64,000 nt of DNA from Mesostigma viride. Its lineage: Eukaryota; Streptophyta; Mesostigmatophyceae; Mesostigmatales; Mesostigmataceae. The notes below the pieces were generated by a model. The model saw nothing but the letters and a program-made list of their open reading frames with translations, searched no databases and had not been told where the DNA came from. The position numbers were made by a program, and so were the translations under genes. Numbering within the stretch: position 1 is the first letter of the stretch; each line of letters opens with the position of its first letter. Shown here in pieces: positions 21,065 through 30,086 of this stretch. Location of the stretch: positions 3,212,885 through 3,276,884 of the forward strand of contig RPFO01000175.1 in the NCBI GenBank assembly GCA_009746045.1, written 5' to 3'.

Positions 21065-24000
21065 CTATGGCTGCCCATGCAAGGGGTCCATGAGCCCACG
21101 GAGCAGGGGGTACTGCCGCTCCGCCTTCTCCTCCAGCTTGGTGAGGGCATCTGCAGGGTTATCCACACCAGGCACATGTTCAATGTGAGCTAGGTAGGAC
21201 ATCTCCTTGAGCAACAAGTAGTCAAGGTCCCTGCTCCTGGCTAACTGCCTGTGCACAAACTGCACCATGCCCATGCTATCAGTCCTCACCAGTGTGTGCA
21301 GCTGCAACCTACAGGAAGCCACTTGACATAGCTGGTAGAATAGCTCCCTTAAGTAAAGAGCAGTATGCAGCCCTTCACAGATTGCCCTGCACTCAGCAAT
21401 ATCACTGCTGGGTGTAACCCTGTTTTGCAACCGACTGTACCAGGTAACAAGTGAGGTGTGATCTTGCTCCAGGGTGACTACTGCTGCTGCCCTGCCCCTG
21501 ACTTCAGTGACCTTCCTATTGTCCATAGAACTGTCAACATAAAGGATCATGTCAAGGGGCTTGTACAAATCTACAGGACCCAGTATAAGAGGGGGAGACA
21601 TCATGACAGCCTGCACCACACTCTCAGCCCCCACCTCAACCAGCTGGGAGTCAGTGAGCCGACTCAAAACCAGCAGGTCAGGGGCACATATACTTGCAAG
21701 CCATGCCAGCATGCCCCTGATGGTAGCACACCTAGCCTGCGTGATGGGCTCCTGCAATGCATCTACAATCTGCTGTGGGTAGTCCTTACCACCCTCCATC
21801 CTGATGAACCACGAGCCCTTGGCTTGGAACAACGTAGCCTGCATGCCACAGAAGACCATAGGCTCATTCTCCACCATGTGCTGTATCTTACCCAGCTCAA
21901 ACCGCTTCTGGATCTTGGCCAAAACAGCCTCAACCCAGTCTGGTGGACCTATAAGATGCAGGTCATCACCATGCAGTGAGGCAAAGACAGGAAGGCCATT
22001 GTGGGACCCTTGGAACAAACAGGGATCCACTGGAGACACAGAAAACCCACAAGTATTCTTCAAGAATTTCTCTAGGCTCTTTCTCCAGATAATGGGACTG
22101 GACCTGAGACCTTCCAACCCTTTCAGAATCCTCAGGTACCTGGCCTTTATCTCTGCTCTCCATACAGCAGGTACAGTCACAAAGAAAGGAGGGATATCTC
22201 TCCAAGTCTGCCTAGCCTGATCTTGGTCACCCTTGAGAAAAGCCCTCTTGAAATCAATCAGCACAGAGCTATAGGGCACACCCTTGACCAGAAAAGACAG
22301 AAATATACACAGCAGAATCCTCCACGTGTCATGCAGCATCCCTGGAGTATAGAGCTCCTCATCCAACAACTGGCCAGTGCCATGATACTCGGTTACAACT
22401 GGTCTGACATGTGGCACCTGGACACCATCTACCTCCTTGAGCTTGAGGACAAACATCAATCTGAGCAGCTGGTGAACTTCTGGCAGCTCATCCACAGGTT
22501 CTGCACAGTTGGAAACTATCCACTCATGCCCAGAAGCAACAAAGCCAAGAGTCCATGCCTTAGCCATCTTGGGGCTTTGCATCATCTCGACTAGCTGGCG
22601 CCAGGGAATAGGACTGTGAGCAGCTATCTGATACCTGTTTACCCCTAACTGCCGCGGATCAAAGGTGGTTGGGATTATCAACAGGTCCTCAGCTATGGGC
22701 TCCTGACCTTGAGGACCCTCAGCTGGCTGACTCTTAACAGCCTTCACCGCCACTGCAAGACCCTGGGAATAGTGATATCTTTCAAGGGGGAGGCTGCCCC
22801 TGCCTTCTAGTGCCAACTTATCAGAGGTCAAAGTAACCCCTGGCATGCACAAGAAATTCTGACCCAGAATGGCAGGCCCCTGATAGCCCTCTACCACACA
22901 GAACGTGGTGGGCACCCCTAAGATAGGCACACTCACTTCCCCAAGGATCTTCATGGACACCTTTCCTGAGAAATCAGACACAGCAAGGCAACTGGGATGG
23001 GACATCTGTAAGCCTACAGCATCCTCTTCCCTGATGACAGACACCTGTGAGTTGGTATCTACCTCCATTGTAGCTGCCCAGCACGACCCCCACCCCGTGA
23101 GCTTGGATACCTTGGGATCATGTTTGCTGCGCATGAGTGCTCGGATGACGTCCGCCATGAGAGGCCCCCGGGCCTTAGGTGGCTGCCCCGTCCCCTCTGG
23201 CCTTGTGACAGTTGCTTCAGCAGCCTCCTGCTCGTCATCTTCCAGTAGGGACAGACCATCATCCACCACCAGAGGATTGTTAGCTGCTGCTGCCTGGCTC
23301 TGGCCTGGCTCCTCAACCCAACTGGGAGGGCCTGGCCCGTCTGCAGGCCAGATTGCATGTGGCCTTCTCTCCTTGACATGAGCCCAGGACAACCTGTACA
23401 CGTGCCTTGGATCCTTCTCCAAAGCCACCAGGCAAGATCTGTTAGCTTCCTCCACACGAGTGACAACCCCATCCTGCCACTTCCCCCGCTTGCCTGGAAT
23501 AGATGGTTCCTTCCACATCCTGACCTTCAGCCCCACCTGAGGCCTCAGCACATTCCAGTTCTTGTCCTTACGTCTCAGCTGGGCAAACAGCCTGTCTGCC
23601 TTTCTAAGACTGGCCTGCACCACATTCTCAGGTAGTAAGCTATACTGCAGGGCCAGGGGAGAGACAGCCACACCATCAAAGTAGTAATTAACCCTGTGGT
23701 TCAGCTGCTCTTCTATCCCCTTACACCAGGCTGCCCTCTCTAAGGCAGATGCCACAAGTGGCACCGACTTTGCTGCTAGCACCACTGTCTTCACCTCACG
23801 TATGGATCTTTCTACAGCCCCTTGCTGCCCATGACTCTCCCTGGGGACTACTACCAGCTTACAAGGCAGCTGGTCCTGATGCTTGAGCAAACAGTCAAAC
23901 TGCAAGTCTGCCTGCACACTCTTGCATACCCCAAAGCCTGGGATCAGGGCCTTCATACCCAACAACAAGTGATGCTCCTGCATACCAGGTAGAATGTCTA

Positions 24001-24634
24001 TCAGTCTATATCTACTGAACCTGTCCACCCCCACTAATATATACAAGCCCCTGATATGCTGGATATCCATCTGGATGTCGCCACGCTCCCTAGCAGGCTC
24101 CCTAGCATGGGACTGGGGTGGGTGAACAGCATTCTCCTGGCAACCACAGTTCTCAGCAGCAGCCTGGCATGCCTCCCACAAAGGTTCCCTACCTAACTTC
24201 CAAGCAAACATTGCTGCCTGCCCAGAGTGTCCAAACATGTGATGCAACCTATGGCCAGCCTCAGCATAGCTCAGCACTCTCTCAGTACTGACCTGGCGAG
24301 ACGTCTGAACCGTGTGTGGGGACACATGATCCACTCCTGAGGTTCCAGGGCTTCCCTGCAGGCCATCCTGACGCCCCAAGCCAGGCCCTGCACCCTGGAC
24401 CGCTCCAGGCCCTTCCAGCAAGGTCCTTTGGCCTTCCAGGCCAGCACCTGCTGGAGACCCACCACCTGCATGAGGCATAGGGGATTCAGCTGCAGCATTA
24501 TTATTGCAATCCAGTGGAAGAACAACATCCTTACACCCTTGGTGCTGCACAAGGGGCACACCCCCATCCTTATGTACATTCAGCACACCTTCCCCAAGGG
24601 GTGATTGACTATTTACAGGGGATGATGTAGCTAG
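21065..24634 (-). CDS. Pol of Copia-like element 2: integrase-protease-RT-RNase H
   Basis: The frame is open from right after the gag stop (24635-24637) to 21065 and is in the same frame as gag; there is no ATG in the first 80 or so bases, so readthrough of the gag UGA is the natural source. Counting from 24586: integrase with HHMFGH...CGC zinc region, MDIQHI, QADLQFD and the E in AVERSIREVK; then protease MEVDTNSQVSVI (D510) with AILGQNFL; then RT with VLIDFKRAFLKGD and active site HGDD (D874-875); RNase H with YVDSSMD, ECRAICEG, RTDSMGMV and ADALTK. Protease again sits between integrase and RT. Length about 1,190 residues, near that of element 1. Confidence 0.87.
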   Translation of the reverse strand, partial: LATSSPVNSQSPLGEGVLNVHKDGGVPLVQHQGCKDVVLPLDCNNNAAAESPMPHAGGGSPAGAGLEGQRTLLEGPGAVQGAGPGLGRQDGLQGSPGTSGVDHVSPHTVQTSRQVSTERVLSYAEAGHRLHHMFGHSGQAAMFAWKLGREPLWEACQAAAENCGCQENAVHPPQSHAREPARERGDIQMDIQHIRGLYILVGVDRFSRYRLIDILPGMQEHHLLLGMKALIPGFGVCKSVQADLQFDCLLKHQDQLPCKLVVVPRESHGQQGAVERSIREVKTVVLAAKSVPLVASALERAAWCKGIEEQLNHRVNYYFDGVAVSPLALQYSLLPENVVQASLRKADRLFAQLRRKDKNWNVLRPQVGLKVRMWKEPSIPGKRGKWQDGVVTRVEEANRSCLVALEKDPRHVYRLSWAHVKERRPHAIWPADGPGPPSWVEEPGQSQAAAANNPLVVDDGLSLLEDDEQEAAEATVTRPEGTGQPPKARGPLMADVIRALMRSKHDPKVSKLTGWGSCWAATMEVDTNSQVSVIREEDAVGLQMSHPSCLAVSDFSGKVSMKILGEVSVPILGVPTTFCVVEGYQGPAILGQNFLCMPGVTLTSDKLALEGRGSLPLERYHYSQGLAVAVKAVKSQPAEGPQGQEPIAEDLLIIPTTFDPRQLGVNRYQIAAHSPIPWRQLVEMMQSPKMAKAWTLGFVASGHEWIVSNCAEPVDELPEVHQLLRLMFVLKLKEVDGVQVPHVRPVVTEYHGTGQLLDEELYTPGMLHDTWRILLCIFLSFLVKGVPYSSVLIDFKRAFLKGDQDQARQTWRDIPPFFVTVPAVWRAEIKARYLRILKGLEGLRSSPIIWRKSLEKFLKNTCGFSVSPVDPCLFQGSHNGLPVFASLHGDDLHLIGPPDWVEAVLAKIQKRFELGKIQHMVENEPMVFCGMQATLFQAKGSWFIRMEGGKDYPQQIVDALQEPITQARCATIRGMLAWLASICAPDLLVLSRLTDSQLVEVGAESVVQAVMMSPPLILGPVDLYKPLDMILYVDSSMDNRKVTEVRGRAAAVVTLEQDHTSLVTWYSRLQNRVTPSSDIAECRAICEGLHTALYLRELFYQLCQVASCRLQLHTLVRTDSMGMVQFVHRQLARSRDLDYLLLKEMSYLAHIEHVPGVDNPADALTKLEEKAERQYPLLRGLMDPLHGQP

Positions 24635-24640
24635 TCACTG
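24623..24640 (-). promoter_or_regulatory. Gag stop codon in a readthrough context (UGA CUAG)
   Basis: Gag ends CAG CAG TGA and the next bases are CTAGCTAC, with pol open in the same frame. UGA followed by CUA is a well-known leaky stop context in eukaryotes and RNA viruses. Readthrough would give a Gag-Pol fusion at a low ratio to Gag. The sequence shows the context; the leakage itself is inferred. Confidence 0.7.
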
Positions 24641-26020
24641 CTGCCCAGACTGGCCCCCTGCCCCAGCAGGCTTGGCCTTCCTGTCAGGGCACTCACGACG
24701 CCAGTGACCTTCCTTGCCACACACAAAGCATGCTCCACCCTTCTTTCCAGACCCAGCCCCACCCTTGCCAGGCTTCCCCTGGCCTCCCTGAGGCTGCCCA
24801 CCCTGCTTGCCCTGATTGCCTTGAGCTTGGCTCTTGCCTTGCCCTTGGCCACCCTTGCCCTGCTGACCACCAGCTTGCTGGCTCCCAACCCCTCCTTGGG
24901 AACCTGCACCCTTGCCACCCTGAGCCCCATTCCTCTGGCGCCTGAAGCGCCTACGCTTGTTAGGCCTTGCCCCACCACGGGCTGGGTACCCGGGGACATC
25001 ACCTTGGGCCTGTGCAGCGGAGGTGGCATTGCTGCCGTGGGACTGAATGGCTTTGCAGGCAGGGTCTGGCTTCCTGATACTAAGGATAACCAGCTCTAGA
25101 GCACGCAAGGTCCCATCTGTCTGGTTCAGAAACATGCGGGCACTGTTCCTCCCATCCACACTCAACCCCATTCGGTCCAGGAAATAGTCTGCCAAGGCTC
25201 TATCTGTGACCAGGAAGCCATACTTGGCCCCCTTGTCTCTGATACGGTTGAGCCTGGCCCACTCCTCTGCAACAGGGCCAATGATCTCGAACGTGTCATA
25301 CTGGTGTTTATAGTAGTTTGTGAGGTTCAAAACCTTGTCTGAAAACTCCTCCCTCAGTCCATCCAGGAACTGTGCCCAGGTTAGCTTGTCCTTCACAGCC
25401 ACCCTAGTCTTCTCACGCACACGTTCAGAGGAATCCCGGTTGCATGTTGAGGAATGAAAGACTTGCACCAGATTCACGGTGGGATCCACAGAGAGCACCA
25501 CCAGCTCCATGTCCTCAAGCCATTTATCTAGTGCTTCCTGCGCTAATGGTGGACAGAGAGGCTTTTGGCCATTCATGACGGACACGGCGCTCATGTGAGG
25601 CCTCGACCCCGGTAACGCCCTAACTGTCTCAGCCACAGGGGGCGTCACAGCAGCGACACCAGTCACAGCGGGCGTCACAGTTACGACACCACTTGGGCCA
25701 GCAGGGTTGGGGGAGGGCACGTCTACATGACGACGCTTACCATTATCGTCAGAGGACAAGTCCCTCTTACGTTTCTCCAGCGTTGGTTGTCCGTCAGCCA
25801 CCAGCACAGCATCTGAAGGCCACCCCGCCCGCGCCCGCTTGGCCTCCTCCATCGCCTCCTCATGTTTGCGCTTTCCTCCCGGCCTCTTGCTCCCGTCACC
25901 GTTGCTAGCAGGGATTGCTTCCCCCGCCATGGGCTCCTTCTCCTTTCGCATCACCTGGCCCGTTTCCACAGGCCTCTCCTCCTCGCCTTTGTCGCCGTCG
26001 CCGGCCTTCCCACGAGGCAT
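24635..26020 (-). CDS. Gag of Copia-like element 2
   Basis: 461 residues from the ATG at 26020 (MPRGKAGDGDKGEEE). The first 120 residues are charged and low-complexity (Glu, Lys, Arg, Pro). The middle (roughly 150-310) is a helical capsid-like domain, with a word run WLEDMELVVLSVDP...LTWAQFLDGLREEFSD typical in style of Copia/gypsy capsids. A Gly/Gln-rich stretch (near 350-430) leads to a single CCHC knuckle, CFVCGKEGHWRREC. The protein should form the particle and bind RNA. It begins about 60 bases after the upstream extra ORF and ends in the UGA-CUAG context before pol. Confidence 0.85.
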   Translation of the reverse strand: MPRGKAGDGDKGEEERPVETGQVMRKEKEPMAGEAIPASNGDGSKRPGGKRKHEEAMEEAKRARAGWPSDAVLVADGQPTLEKRKRDLSSDDNGKRRHVDVPSPNPAGPSGVVTVTPAVTGVAAVTPPVAETVRALPGSRPHMSAVSVMNGQKPLCPPLAQEALDKWLEDMELVVLSVDPTVNLVQVFHSSTCNRDSSERVREKTRVAVKDKLTWAQFLDGLREEFSDKVLNLTNYYKHQYDTFEIIGPVAEEWARLNRIRDKGAKYGFLVTDRALADYFLDRMGLSVDGRNSARMFLNQTDGTLRALELVILSIRKPDPACKAIQSHGSNATSAAQAQGDVPGYPARGGARPNKRRRFRRQRNGAQGGKGAGSQGGVGSQQAGGQQGKGGQGQGKSQAQGNQGKQGGQPQGGQGKPGKGGAGSGKKGGACFVCGKEGHWRRECPDRKAKPAGAGGQSGQQ

Positions 26021-26078
26021 TATATTATGTACAAAGCGACACTGCAACACGCAAGGGTATGCAAAAGAAGACAGGACT

Positions 26079-27218
26079 TCAAGCGTCGGGCAGTTCCTCT
26101 GCCTCGCGCTCTGCCTCAGCAGCGGCTTCTCTCTCCCGCTCTTCAGCAGTGACAGCCACCGGCGTCCTCACCCGAGGAATAGCTCGCACCTCCTCCTCAG
26201 AATAAGGTCCAAGAAGGCGACTGACGGGCCTCCCGTCTGTGGTTTGGTCAAACGGCACACTCCTCTCGTTAGGGCGCCTGCCCCACACCACGTTACGCAC
26301 CCAGCGTCCTCCTCCACCTCGTCGCTCGTTGTATGCCCCAAGGCCGAAGGTGCTGTAGTCGTGCAACGGCTCCGGCGGGATGTGATAATCTGCACGTTGC
26401 CGCTCGGAGAACCCTGCTGCAGAACCGTCTCCCTCGTCCAACTGCTGGGACGAGCGTACAATAACTCCCGGCGGGCGGTCGACGAACTCGTCGTGCACTG
26501 CCTGTGGGGACAGCTCCCGACCTGTGACGATTTCCACCGACGGACCGTATGCACCGGGGGCTCCAACAACACGAGGGGTGTCTAATGTGGACCAGATGCC
26601 GGCAGGACGCGTGGTGATAAGCCACCGATCTGCGTGGCCTCGCGACTCTTGAAGCAAAATGTTAACAAGGTGCTCACAGGTTTGAGCAACTACTTCTTGC
26701 GAGGACCAGGGGCTGTCCTGCTCACGCACTTGCGCGTCACGCACGAGATGTGAAGCGTTCGTCCCCTCACCGAGGGAACTCGTCGCGACCCAATGGTTGA
26801 ATAACCGGGTGGCACCAAGGCTGATGGCGACTAACTGTCCCAACGCCTCTCGAGCAAGATCCAAACCGTGCAGCGTAACGTGACCACCTTGATAGGCGAT
26901 CTCAAGGCTGTAGATAAGCGCAGCAACCTCGTCTCTCAGCGCAATCAAGCGCTCCACCGTCACACGACTCGTCTCCCCCGGAGAAGTCGTGGCCCGCACA
27001 CGCATCACAACAGGGTCGTTGGCAGACGGCCCTTCCGAGTTGCCGAAAACAGCTACCCAGCCTCCCCGCGCCAAGCCTCTCGCCAAATGCGCAGCTTGCA
27101 CAAACGTGGACGCGGTTTCTGGCTGGCTGTATGGATGCAGGGGTCCTTCTGCCTCCTGCCGCGGCACTGCAGCTTCTTGGCTTGGCGATTGCGTAAGCGC
27201 CGGAATTTCTTCCGACAT
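26079..27218 (-). CDS. Unrecognised 379-residue ORF upstream of gag in element 2
   Basis: The frame starts with ATG 28 bases inside the 5' LTR edge and ends 58 bases before the gag ATG, so it is the first gene of the element's transcript. I do not recognise a family. The middle (residues about 85-190) is predicted mostly helical (RVTVERLIALRDEVAALIYSLEIAYQGG; REALGQLVAISLGATRLFNHW). Residues 260-330 are Gly/Arg-rich. The C-terminus is a charged helix (EEREREAAAEAEREAEEL) that could form a coiled coil. No zinc knuckle, protease or catalytic motif is seen. Element 1 has no counterpart: there only 24 bases separate LTR and gag. It could be an accessory or captured gene, or an N-terminal gag module. 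Confidence 0.65.
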   Translation of the reverse strand: MSEEIPALTQSPSQEAAVPRQEAEGPLHPYSQPETASTFVQAAHLARGLARGGWVAVFGNSEGPSANDPVVMRVRATTSPGETSRVTVERLIALRDEVAALIYSLEIAYQGGHVTLHGLDLAREALGQLVAISLGATRLFNHWVATSSLGEGTNASHLVRDAQVREQDSPWSSQEVVAQTCEHLVNILLQESRGHADRWLITTRPAGIWSTLDTPRVVGAPGAYGPSVEIVTGRELSPQAVHDEFVDRPPGVIVRSSQQLDEGDGSAAGFSERQRADYHIPPEPLHDYSTFGLGAYNERRGGGGRWVRNVVWGRRPNERSVPFDQTTDGRPVSRLLGPYSEEEVRAIPRVRTPVAVTAEEREREAAAEAEREAEELPDA

Positions 27219-27245
27219 GAAATGCGCCGCGGAACCAATAGTACG

Positions 27246-27892
27246 AGTTAGACGAAACCAGCCCAGAGCGTGTGAGCTCTTGGTCTTTCACGCAAAGCTT
27301 GAGCCAATTGCTGGAGACAGCAATCCTTAGCCCAAACACCAAGCCACACCTTGTTGGTCACTTCCACGTTCAAGTGGGCAACCAGAGCGCGTGCTTCCGA
27401 GATAGCTTGGCCATCCCCATGACCAAGCTATATGCCTCTTTGTTGCTCCTCGTTCCCATCGGTGTGACGAGGCATGTTGCAGGCTTGCTAGCAAATCCTC
27501 AACGTCCACTGGCATCCTTGCAGAGCCAGGACGAACTGGATTTACCTAGCTACCTGCAACCTAGGAAGTACAGGACCTGTCACAAGCCTGCAAGACCTAG
27601 TATCCTTGCAGCCTTGCGCCAGTTCCAGTACCCCACCAGTCGCAGGCTGCTGCCCCTCCTGGTCTACGTGGACCACAGTCACGTGATAGTCAGGCTAAGC
27701 CTGTGCAGGCACGGCCTGCCACGTGTCCTGTCCACTACCCAGAAGGTTGCACCCTCGCTGACCGCGGACGGCTAGGACTTCGGGACCTCATATCTTTCTT
27801 GTCCCTTGTCTGTTTCAGGCGGTCAGCACGGCGTTGGAAAGGTCTTTCCAAACTGCATCCACTTAGCATATTGGTTGCCCAAAATGCTAACT
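27246..27892 (-). repeat. 5' LTR of element 2
   Basis: Same 647 bp as the left LTR. Behind it, in element direction, comes CGTACTATTGG; CGTACT in the same place in element 1 suggests a shared primer-binding site. Confidence 0.92.
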
Positions 27893-27897
27893 CCTTG

Positions 27898-29248
27898 GGG
27901 AAAGTCAAATGAGCTTCCGTCCTGGGCGCAACACCGTCATGGCCATCTTCGTCGCGCGTCGCCTCTTCGAGGAAATCGCTCTCCTGCAACCTGGTGAGTT
28001 TCCCGCCATCCTGATCTTCGTCGACTTCATCAAGGCTTTTGATTCTGTCCTCTGGGACGCTCTATGGGCTGTACTTGCTCGCGCTCGCGTCCCCACTCCC
28101 CTGATTACCGTCATCCGCACGCTGTATGAGGGGTCGACCACTTCGGGGCGCACTCAACACGGCTTTACCCCGCCATGCCCACTGCAGACCGGCGTCTGGC
28201 AGGGTTGCGTCCTGTCGCCGTACCTGTTTATTATTGTAGTGGATTATGTTATGCGCCAGGCACGTGCTCGCTTTGCTAGCATTGCAGGCCTTGCCCCTGG
28301 CCTAGCGATCACGAACGAGCTTGGGGAACTGAAGGGGGGCCGACTAACAAGCAGAATTTACTAGCTGGCCTCATTTATGCCGACGACATCACGCTCATCG
28401 AGAAGCCGGAGTCTGCCCAACTTTGGCTGGACTGCCTGGCGCTCGAGGCTCGGGCGGTTGGTCTAGAAATCAGCCCCAAAACGGAGGCCCTGGCCCTCGG
28501 CATGGCAGGGCCCCCACCCACACTCCGCCTCTTAGACGACACCGAGGTCAACTACCCTACTTCAGGCCGCTTCAAGCTGCTCGGCAGTTGGCTTCCCGAC
28601 TGCGAGGACGACCTGACGACACGGATCGGCATGGCGTGGGCGCAACTCCATGACCACCGCCGCTGGTGGAGCAACCCCGCCCTACCCCGGATCGTCAAGC
28701 GTGACCTCTTCAAGGTCGTCATTCTGACGATCCTGACCTACGGCGCCGAGACCTGGACACTGATGCAGGAGCTGGAGCAACGACTCGACGGCACCGTCAC
28801 CAAGATGTTGCGCAAGGCCCTTAACATCCCCTAGCTTGGTTTGCACATTAGTAATGAGGATTTGTACGCTGATTTGCCCTATGTTTCCCACATTATTAGG
28901 CACAGGCGCCTGGGCGGCTAGCCAGGCACCTGGCCGGCACAGATCAGGTAGACACATCAGATAGACTAGCTGGCACCAAGCCCACCCAGCCTGGGGGATA
29001 TGTCCTCACCTGGCGTGCCCCCGGCCGCGCGCGGCAGGGCCGCCACCCGTGGACTTTTCGTGATAGACTCGGCATGGACATGTGCTACACTAGACGTGAT
29101 GGGCTCACACCCGGGCAGCCGAGTCCTGGTTTGTCTGTAATATGGAGGCAGATGGTGCGCAAGGATAGATGGCAAGTAGTGACGAAGGAGACCACCCCCA
29201 AGTCTGTGGGGGCTCCGCGTGTGACCGCGTATGCATGGCATTCATAGC
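27898..29248 (+). pseudogene. RTE-like ORF2, second part: RT palm, thumb and C-terminus
   Basis: Resumes with SFRPGRNTVMAIF, then FVDFIKAFDSV (palm aspartate near 28023), QGCVLSPYLF and YADD (28376-28387), the last in a different frame after a stop at 28362. The thumb ends TYGAETWTLMQELEQRLDGTVTKMLRKAL, a word set typical of RTE-type elements. A stop at 28832 is followed by homologous coding in other frames to about 29248 (HIIRHRRL, PWTFRDRLGMDM, WRQMVRKDRWQ). So at least three disabling changes exist. Confidence 0.8.
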
Positions 29249-29302
29249 GATTCGGGCCGCGGTGCCCACACCCCTGTAACTAGGACCTAGATAGCTTACA
29301 CC

Positions 29303-29487
29303 ATCCATTCCATCCCATGTTCCCCTCCCACTGAGGACTTATGCTCACGTGACGCAGTCACGTGTCTATTAATTAATTAATCCCATTAATTAATTAATTA
29401 ATTAATTAATTAATTAATTAATAGACACGTGACTGCGTCACGTGAGCATAAGTCCTCAGTGGGAGGGGAACATGGGATGGAATGGAT
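29303..29487. repeat. Palindrome joining two RTE-like 3' ends tail to tail
   Basis: Left arm (29303 to about 29385) and right arm (about 29400-29487) are reverse complements, each with the CACGTGAC/GTCACGTG hairpin (29346-29364 and 29426-29444) and ATTA tail. The right arm is a reverse 3' end of about 90 bases that stops at 29487. Confidence 0.9.
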
Positions 29488-29640
29488 TGTGTTTGAGTTT
29501 AGACTGGCAATTCGTGATGAGACAACATAAGGACACACTTGCTAGCCTGTGACAGTGGTCCCATACTACAGTTCTTTTAGTGAACATTTGTTCTGGCTTG
29601 CTTGAGTTTGTTTTCCGGCCTGTGTGCCAAGTAAGGGGGG

Positions 29641-30086
29641 TGTCAGAAGTATCGACACACCTGCCTGAAACTAGTACTTATAGTTAATTAAGTGCTAGCT
29701 AGCTCTGGACTGCATGGACAGGCATGTGCCGCATGTTGAAGTTCTGTTCCATAAGTGACCCAGTCATTCTGTGACTGACCTTGAACTTTGGTCATATGAA
29801 TGGTTAGCTTGAGATCACGTTATGATTGTAACTGCCACACAGTCAGAAAAGACCCGGTTTGGTGTGGCCACGTTGTAGTTAGATCATAACTGCTACCCAG
29901 TAGCTGAGCCTGGAATTGTTTAAAAGGCGAAGCTACGCACCTTGTTTGCTCTCTCAGTACCTCACACCTCACACACTCCTGTGGCACCTGTAACTAGCAG
30001 CCGGCCAGCTGCCGACTGAGACTTATTTTTATCTGAGTGAAATAAAGTAAAACTTTGTGGCAAACATTGTTTTCTCACTCCTAACA
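29641..30086 (+). repeat. Putative solo or orphan LTR
   Basis: Segment begins TGTCAGAAGT and ends CTCCTAACA, giving TGT...ACA ends, with TTTAAAAGG (near 29920) as a possible TATA box and AATAAA near 30045. These fit a Ty3/gypsy-type LTR of 446 bp. No 5-bp duplication is visible at the ends, so it could be one LTR of a rearranged element. No pol-like sequence adjoins it. Confidence 0.45.

Larger units (their letters stand above)
19051..27897 (-). mobile_element. Copia-like LTR retrotransposon 2 with target duplication
   Basis: Minus-strand element of 8,837 bp with two 647-bp LTRs that read identical, flanked by CCTTG at 19051-19055 and 27893-27897. It carries, in its own direction, 5' LTR (right), an extra ORF, gag, pol, a 1.3-kb 3' region with a 355-bp tandem duplication, a purine tract and the 3' LTR (left). 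LTR ends are AGTTA...TAACT on either strand. Identical LTRs and long intact frames argue for a very young and possibly active insertion. Confidence 0.93.
10931..29395 (+). mobile_element. RTE-like (APE-type) non-LTR retrotransposon split by two LTR elements
   Basis: Three pieces (about 10931-11252, 16965-19055, 27893-29395) form one non-LTR element of roughly 3.9 kb. Each gap is an LTR retrotransposon with a 5-bp target duplication (TGCAG and CCTTG), and removing the inserts plus one duplication copy restores continuous coding. The order is 5' UTR, APE endonuclease, RT, C-terminal region, 3' UTR, then the hairpin CACGTGACGCAGTCACGTG (29346-29364) and an ATTA tail. The 5' boundary is not visible and is a guess. 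Internal frame breaks show the element is inactive. Confidence 0.8.

Noticed and set aside
26168-26572. Overlapping open frames on both strands across the extra ORF of element 2
   Set aside because: Shorter and without better support than the 379-codon frame that lies in element direction with an ATG start.
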